From the NCBI GenBank assembly GCA_051648105.1, contig JBOFEN010000094.1:1-20413 (forward strand): a stretch of DNA of 20,413 nucleotides, read 5' to 3'. Position 1 is the first letter of the stretch. Every line of letters begins with the position of its first letter. The translations under genes were made by a program, and so were the position numbers. Below are positions 16,908-20,413 of this stretch, piece by piece. Under the pieces are notes generated by a model. It saw only the letters and a program-made list of their open reading frames with translations, had not been told where the DNA came from and made no database searches. Source of the DNA: UBA7332 sp051648105. Its GTDB lineage: Bacteria > Bacteroidota > Bacteroidia > Bacteroidales > UBA7332.

Positions 16908-17423
16908 TTATCTCCAGCTGATTATGCTTTCTTTCTCTTTGCGTTTCTTGTTTGTATCGCTGGTAAGAGGTACTTTGGGATAGCCAATTGGTATAATAAC
17001 AATTGGCTCGACCTCCTCGTTCAGCTCCAATAGTTGATGTAGCTTGGCTGTCTCGAAGTTACAGACCCAACAGCTACCAAGATTGAGATCAGTGGCAGCA
17101 AGGCATATGTGTTCAGCAGCGATGGATGCATCTATATCTGCGTGTGACTTGCCGTCGGAGGCCCTAACCCAAGCTTCACTTTTGTTTGCCGAGACAATAA
17201 TAACCATCGGCGCACTCTTAAACCATTCACGTGGATAGCACTCCTTAATAGAGTCAAGAAGATCAGTATTTGTAACAACCGTGAAGTGCCATGGTTGATA
17301 GTTTACAGCAGAAGGCGCTAGGCGTCCAGCTTCTAGTATCTGCTCTATGAGCTCCCTCTCCACGGCTTTTTCCAAATAGTCGCGAGTGGATACTCTACTC
17401 ATACATAGGTCTATGAATCTCAT
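16908..17423 (-). CDS. Nitroreductase family oxidoreductase
   Basis: A 171-residue cytoplasmic flavoprotein of the nitroreductase family. The N-terminal phosphate-binding segment SRVSTRDY (9-16) and AGRLAPSAVNYQPWHF (about 32-47) are typical. AAEHICLAATDLNLGSCWV (about 102-120) and PIVIIPIGYPKVP are also family hallmarks. The C-terminus ends in a basic tail (KKRKEKE) before SIISWR, as in many short Bacteroidales members. It overlaps the stop of the upstream glycosyltransferase gene by 4 bp, so translation is probably coupled, although no functional link between the two is known. The substrate is unknown. It differs clearly from the nitroreductase at 12721-13269. Confidence 0.88.
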   Translation of the reverse strand: MRFIDLCMSRVSTRDYLEKAVERELIEQILEAGRLAPSAVNYQPWHFTVVTNTDLLDSIKECYPREWFKSAPMVIIVSANKSEAWVRASDGKSHADIDASIAAEHICLAATDLNLGSCWVCNFETAKLHQLLELNEEVEPIVIIPIGYPKVPLTSDTNKKRKEKESIISWR

Positions 17424-18367
17424 ATCTCTTTCTCTATGTTATAGCGGTTTCTCTCCTGTGAATTTCTTGTTATTAGCTCTCCCAAAAATCCTGCTAGGAA
17501 GAGTTGGCTACCAACAATCATACTCGTTAGTGATAGGTAGAAGTAGGGATTGTCCGTAACTAATCTGTATGGCAATCCAGCTGACATTGAGTATATCTTA
17601 TATACACCCACAAACAAAGCTGCTAAAAAGCCGAAGATGAACATCAAACTACCCATGAGTCCGAAGAAATGCATCGGTTTGATCCCAAACTTAGAGGAAA
17701 ACCATAGGGTCATCAAATCAAGATAGCCATTGACAAATCGATTTAGCCCAAACTTTGTCTCACCATACTTGCGGGCTTGATGCTCAACAACCTTCTCTCC
17801 AATATTCTTGAACCCTGCTATCTTGGCAAGGAAAGGAATGTAGCGGTGCATATCCCCATATATCTCTAAGGAATTAACCACCTCTTTTCTATAAGCCTTC
17901 AATCCACAATTGAAGTCATTGAGCTTAATGCCAGAGACCCAGCGTGCAGTAGCATTAAAGAGCTTTGTGGGTATAGTCTTTGTTAGTGGATCGTAGCGCT
18001 TCTGTTTCCATCCCGATACAAGATCATATCCTTGTTCCATGATCATATTATAAAGACCAGGGATCTCCTCGGGGCTATCTTGAAGGTCAGCATCCATAGT
18101 GATAACTACATTACCCTTAACTCTTTCAAATCCAACATGAAGAGCAGGGGATTTTCCGTAGTTGCGGCGAAATTTCACACCCTTCACCTCGGGATACTGC
18201 TCACTGAGCTGTGTGATCACCTCCCACGAGTTGTCACTGCTTCCGTCATTGATAAATATGATCTCGTAGCTGTAGCCGTGACTATTCATTACACGTTTGA
18301 TCCATGAATGAAGTTCGGGCAGCGACTCAGCTTCGTTGTATAGTGGAATTACTACTGATATGTCCAT
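17420..18367 (-). CDS. GT2 family glycosyltransferase, DPM1/GtrB-like membrane-anchored
   Basis: A 315-residue enzyme that probably transfers a sugar from a nucleotide donor to a polyprenyl phosphate on the cytoplasmic face of the inner membrane. The GT-A domain occupies about 1-225, with SVVIPLYNEAESL at the start, INDGSSDNSW (39-48) and metal-binding DADLQD with D92 and D94. CGLKAYRKEV, further along, is typical of the DPM1/GtrB clade. Two transmembrane helices follow at about 228-260 and 273-298, the usual GtrB-like anchor, and a charged tail ends the protein. In many Bacteroidota a DUF4199 gene lies directly upstream, as here (41-nt gap); in several, dihydroorotase follows instead of a nitroreductase. 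The product lipid-linked sugar and its pathway (glycolipid, LPS or capsule modification) are not identifiable. Confidence 0.92.
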   Translation of the reverse strand: MDISVVIPLYNEAESLPELHSWIKRVMNSHGYSYEIIFINDGSSDNSWEVITQLSEQYPEVKGVKFRRNYGKSPALHVGFERVKGNVVITMDADLQDSPEEIPGLYNMIMEQGYDLVSGWKQKRYDPLTKTIPTKLFNATARWVSGIKLNDFNCGLKAYRKEVVNSLEIYGDMHRYIPFLAKIAGFKNIGEKVVEHQARKYGETKFGLNRFVNGYLDLMTLWFSSKFGIKPMHFFGLMGSLMFIFGFLAALFVGVYKIYSMSAGLPYRLVTDNPYFYLSLTSMIVGSQLFLAGFLGELITRNSQERNRYNIEKEI

Positions 18368-18408
18368 AGTTGATAGATAAGTTAGAGTCTGAGGATGAGT
18401 GTTTCTAT

Positions 18409-18927
18409 TTAGAAAAATCGTCTTCTTCGGAATTTATTATTTAAAACGGCTGCTATTGGCAAGGCAAGGATAACACCATACATAGTTGATGTGTAGATAG
18501 ACATCACGGTGGTCTTAATTGCTGAAGGTATACCTTGCTTCTCAACAGCACTGTTTAGCTCTATCATCATGTTACTGCCTTTGAGTATCTCCTGCGCTTT
18601 CTCGAATTGAGTAGCTAGGTAGGTTTTGTCAATATATTGTAGGTGAATATATTGTGCTATAGCGGCAATTAGTGCAGCAAAGAAGAATAAGTTGACAGTA
18701 AAGGAGAATATTCTCCCAAATTTAACCGTGCTTATCTCTTGTGTCTCACAGAATCGTTTTGCAAATATGTAAGCAATTAAAGGGGTAATAACAACCCCTG
18801 CAATATAGAGGTAAGATATTAATCCTCCCTCTGAGGCATTCACTGATATGATATATTTGAGGGTTTCGAATCCTCCTAATATTAGGCCGTAGGCCATTGC
18901 TTGTGATACTAGGTCGTTTTTTTTCAT
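18409..18927 (-). CDS. DUF4199 family integral membrane protein
   Basis: A 172-residue protein with about four hydrophobic helices: near 9-27, 36-55, 70-92 and 145-163. A longer soluble stretch (about 95-140) contains the FEKAQEIL segment, and a basic end (NKFRRRRFF) follows. The topology, size and position just before a GtrB-like glycosyltransferase match DUF4199, a family almost confined to Bacteroidota. It has no known activity; the persistent neighbourhood suggests a helper role for the glycosyltransferase or its lipid-linked product. The gene has a good promoter candidate 47-79 nt before its start and heads the run that ends at ettA. Confidence 0.85.
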   Translation of the reverse strand: MKKNDLVSQAMAYGLILGGFETLKYIISVNASEGGLISYLYIAGVVITPLIAYIFAKRFCETQEISTVKFGRIFSFTVNLFFFAALIAAIAQYIHLQYIDKTYLATQFEKAQEILKGSNMMIELNSAVEKQGIPSAIKTTVMSIYTSTMYGVILALPIAAVLNNKFRRRRFF

Positions 18928-18973
18928 TCTTTAATCTTTCAAGAGCGCTCAATAATCGTTCTATATCTTAACA

Positions 18974-19006
18974 CAAAGTTAACTATTTTCTTCGTTTTAG
19001 CCACAA
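18974..19006 (-). promoter_or_regulatory. Bacteroidota-type promoter for the DUF4199-to-ettA run
   Basis: On the minus strand a -33 TTG (19006-19004, in GTTGTGG) is followed after 22 nt by a perfect -7 box TAACTTTG (18981-18974). The predicted start leaves a leader of about 40 nt before the DUF4199 ATG. The -33 element lies within the end of the BASS-family gene. A GAGCGCTC palindrome sits in the leader. Confidence 0.65.
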
Positions 19007-19870
19007 CTGATATGAGTTAATCATATTTTGCCAAAGAACATAGGCTGCTGGGGCAATAGCAACGAGTGGGTGTAGGTAGGTCTGTGCCATCCAAATAGCT
19101 AAAATAGTGTTCTTTTGACCAAGACTTTGCCCCCCTGCAATTGTGTTATCATATCTCGCCCCCACGTATCTGCCTAGTAGGAACTGAATAATGCAGGCTA
19201 TAAGGGAGATAGATGCAAGGAGTATCTCTGTATGTATATCTTGGTTCTCTTGGTTGATCATGAAGTTGATCGTTTTACCCGTCACTATTGTAAGCGCCAG
19301 TGCCCATAGATAGAAGGATACCCATTGGAAGGAGGCTATCGTATTGTGAAGTTTTGGTGCTAGATATCTGAACCCCCATGCAAGTAGTAGTGGTGCTGTG
19401 AGTAGGGGTACAACCTTTTGGCATATGATCCAGATGGATGATACGAGGTTCATATCTTGGTTTTCACCAAAGAAGGTGAATAGTATGGGTGCAGTAAAGG
19501 CTATTGCTAGATTGCTTAGCAGTATGAATGAGGTTAGGAAAGAGACGCTGCCTCCAAGCATTCCTGTGATAACAGCTGCTGCTGAGGCTGTTGGGGTAAG
19601 GAAAAGTAGTATTATTGCTTGTGAGAGGATGGGGTTGGTGCTGTATAGAAGTGCCCCAACGGTGCATCCTATGGCTTGTATAGATAGGAGTATGGCATGT
19701 AGCTTGCTGAATTTTAGCTCCTTGGGTGATAGTCTAGTGAAGGTAAGCAGTAGCATGCCAAAGATTAGCCACGGGGTAATAACTGAAATGGAGGTGAATA
19801 GTCCATTGAATACTCCTCCGATGATCATAGCCAGCGGTAGTGTCCAATCTTTAAGAAAGCGTATCATCAA
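18983..19870 (-). CDS. BASS family transporter (bile acid:sodium symporter-like)
   Basis: A 295-residue polytopic membrane protein with about nine or ten hydrophobic helices, almost without soluble domains, ending in the basic tail LKRRK. Two segments identify the bile acid:Na+ symporter superfamily: LTPTASAAAVITGMLGG (about 91-107), equivalent to the first crossover helix region, and GQKNTILAIWMAQTYLHP (about 253-270), equivalent to the second. Bacterial members carry organic anions, pantothenate-type compounds or bile salts with Na+; the substrate here is unknown. The gene has its own promoter box 26 nt before the start, and a second promoter for the next gene lies near its end. It therefore may be a separate unit with read-through into the DUF4199 run. 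It is not related by sequence to known sialic acid transporters. Confidence 0.85.
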   Translation of the reverse strand: MMIRFLKDWTLPLAMIIGGVFNGLFTSISVITPWLIFGMLLLTFTRLSPKELKFSKLHAILLSIQAIGCTVGALLYSTNPILSQAIILLFLTPTASAAAVITGMLGGSVSFLTSFILLSNLAIAFTAPILFTFFGENQDMNLVSSIWIICQKVVPLLTAPLLLAWGFRYLAPKLHNTIASFQWVSFYLWALALTIVTGKTINFMINQENQDIHTEILLASISLIACIIQFLLGRYVGARYDNTIAGGQSLGQKNTILAIWMAQTYLHPLVAIAPAAYVLWQNMINSYQLWLKRRK

Positions 19871-19895
19871 TTATATAATCTGTTTAGTGTGGGTG

Positions 19896-19903
19896 CAAAG
19901 ATA
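19896..19903 (-). promoter_or_regulatory. Perfect -7 promoter box for the BASS-family gene
   Basis: The minus strand reads TATCTTTGCACCC, a very typical Bacteroidota start region with TAnnTTTG matched exactly. The predicted transcription start lies about 20 nt before the ATG at 19870. No convincing TTG -33 element is present at the expected distance; a 15-bp inverted repeat (19925-19960) occupies that region instead. Confidence 0.65.
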
Positions 19904-19924
19904 GTCAATTTGTGTAATACTATC

Positions 19925-19960
19925 CTCCATTATTAATCTCAAGTTAGATTAATAATGGAG
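19925..19960. repeat. Perfect 15-bp inverted repeat upstream of the BASS gene promoter
   Basis: CTCCATTATTAATCT (19925-19939) is the exact reverse complement of 19946-19960, with a 6-nt centre (CAAGTT). It overlaps the -33 region of the BASS-gene promoter, so a regulator-binding site is possible. As RNA it would be a hairpin of 15 pairs. No T-run follows on either strand, so a terminator is less likely. Confidence 0.7.
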
Positions 19961-20095
19961 AGTTATTAAGTTAATACAGATTGGGTCTTTCACACTGTTA
20001 GGGTGATTATAACTCTCTAACTATGGGTGGTGGTGAGGTTGTCTATTGCGTTGTTATAGAGCGTCTTACCTGCTTGATGTGGGCAACTCTCAAAA

Positions 20096-20175
20096 TACGT
20101 ACGTATTTTGTCTGAAGTACGTACGTGTTTTGGTTAGAATACGTACGTATTTTCACTCAAATACGTACGTGTTTT
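20096..20175. repeat. Array of four 22-bp-spaced TACGTACGT elements
   Basis: The core TACGTACGT[A/G]TTTT (14 bp) starts at 20096, 20118, 20140 and 20162, exactly 22 bp apart. The 8-nt stretches between cores differ (GTCTGAAG, GGTTAGAA, CACTCAAA). Copies 1 and 3 have A after the core and copies 2 and 4 have G. Copy 1 with its flanks is a perfect 20-bp palindrome. Even spacing near two helical turns puts all sites on one DNA face, as for repeated protein-binding sites. Its function is unknown. Confidence 0.9.
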
Positions 20176-20219
20176 TGGAGTTCCTCACAATGAATGGGAT
20201 AGATGTGCTTATTGGGTGT

Positions 20220-20267
20220 AAAAAAAGGTCTGTATCATCTTGAGATTATCTCTTGATGATACAGACC
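20220..20267 (-). terminator. Intrinsic terminator of the gene entering from the right edge
   Basis: Arms 20227-20239 (GGTCTGTATCATC) and 20255-20267 are exact reverse complements. Inside them is a 2x2 mismatch, four more pairs (GAGA/TCTC) and a 3-nt loop. On the minus strand the stem is followed by seven T residues (20226-20220). It lies 21 nt past the stop of the partial minus-strand gene. Confidence 0.88.
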
Positions 20268-20288
20268 AATATATCTGTAATTGAGAAC

Positions 20289-20413
20289 TTATTTCTTAGC
20301 TTTTCTAGCTCTAAGTTTCTTTATCTCTTCCTTGAGCGTGGTGATCTCCATTGCTTGATTGTGAATAGTCTGCAATAGGGAGTTTAGCTCTTCGTTTTCA
20401 ATTGTTGATGGAT
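20289..20413 (-). CDS. C-terminal end of an unidentified coiled-coil protein (partial)
   Basis: The minus strand from the window edge stays open for 40 codons to TAA at 20291-20289; the other two minus frames stop within 10 codons. The peptide has leucines and isoleucines at heptad-like spacing (ENEELNSLLQTIHNQ, then MEITTLKEEIKKL). It ends in a very basic tail (RARKAKK), suggesting a coiled coil with nucleic-acid or membrane contact. The strong terminator 21 nt past the stop supports a real gene. The 5' end is outside the window and the family cannot be named; a regulatory protein or a small coiled-coil cytoplasmic protein are both possible. Confidence 0.75.
   Translation of the reverse strand, partial: PSTIENEELNSLLQTIHNQAMEITTLKEEIKKLRARKAKK

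Larger units (their letters stand above)
19871..20288. other. Non-coding intergenic stretch of about 420 bp
   Basis: It holds, left to right, the BASS-gene promoter, the 15-bp inverted repeat, an unannotated stretch 19967-20090 in which I see only weak inverted repeats, the four-copy 22-bp array, and a minus-strand terminator. No credible coding region or tRNA is present. Confidence 0.7.

Noticed and set aside
20096..20175. CRISPR array
   Set aside because: Spacers are 8 nt, the core is 14 nt and palindromic, and no cas genes are nearby.
20046..20243. Plus-strand open frame of 65 codons with repeated TYVF-like peptide
   Set aside because: It runs through the 22-bp array, whose period is not a multiple of three, so the apparent peptide repeats come from DNA repeats in shifting frames. 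It also ends inside the minus-strand terminator stem.

Overview
The window looks like chromosomal DNA from an AT-rich member of the Bacteroidota, most likely the order Bacteroidales. Four things point there: periplasmic and lipoprotein glycan-degrading enzymes of Bacteroides/Tannerella type, lineage-typical families (DUF4199, and what appear to be DUF6452 and DUF6048), promoter -7 boxes of the form TAnnTTTG, and starts without strong Shine-Dalgarno sequences. Genus cannot be decided from sequence alone. There are no rRNA or tRNA genes, no transposases and no CRISPR array.

Left part, plus strand, 67-12539: a sialoglycan/mucin degradation locus. In order it encodes an exported GH20 hexosaminidase, a small exported SGNH esterase, a two-domain (SGNH plus SASA) sialate O-acetylesterase of NanS type, a NanM-like sialic acid mutarotase lipoprotein that is circularly permuted relative to E. 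coli NanM, a second GH20 hexosaminidase lipoprotein, and a very large LacZ-type GH2 beta-galactosidase. Both of the last two carry C-terminal discoidin-like (F5/8 type C) domains. The first five genes are tightly spaced and look like one operon. A long imperfect hairpin separates them from the GH2 gene. Together they would strip O-acetyl groups from sialic acid, convert released sialic acid to its stable anomer, and remove exposed GlcNAc/GalNAc and galactose. Sialidase, sialic acid transporter, lyase and epimerase genes are not in the window and may lie upstream.

Middle, 12540-13333: a perfect 19-bp stem hairpin, probably the terminator of the GH2 gene, with a perfect -7 promoter box in its 3' arm. 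It is followed by a nitroreductase gene and a bidirectional terminator where the two halves of the window converge.

Right part, minus strand, 19870-13334: a BASS-family (bile acid:Na+ symporter-like) membrane protein with its own promoter. A second promoter follows, then a compact run: DUF4199 membrane protein, DPM1/GtrB-like glycosyltransferase, nitroreductase, small lipoprotein, outer-membrane-like beta protein, MntP manganese exporter and the ABC-F translation factor EttA. These read as housekeeping and envelope genes unrelated to the sialoglycan locus.

Right edge, 19871-20413: a non-coding stretch of about 420 bp with a perfect 15-bp inverted repeat, a strictly 22-bp-periodic array of four TACGTACGT elements, and the terminator of a minus-strand gene of which only the coiled-coil C-terminus is visible. 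The 22-bp array is the most unexplained signal in the window.
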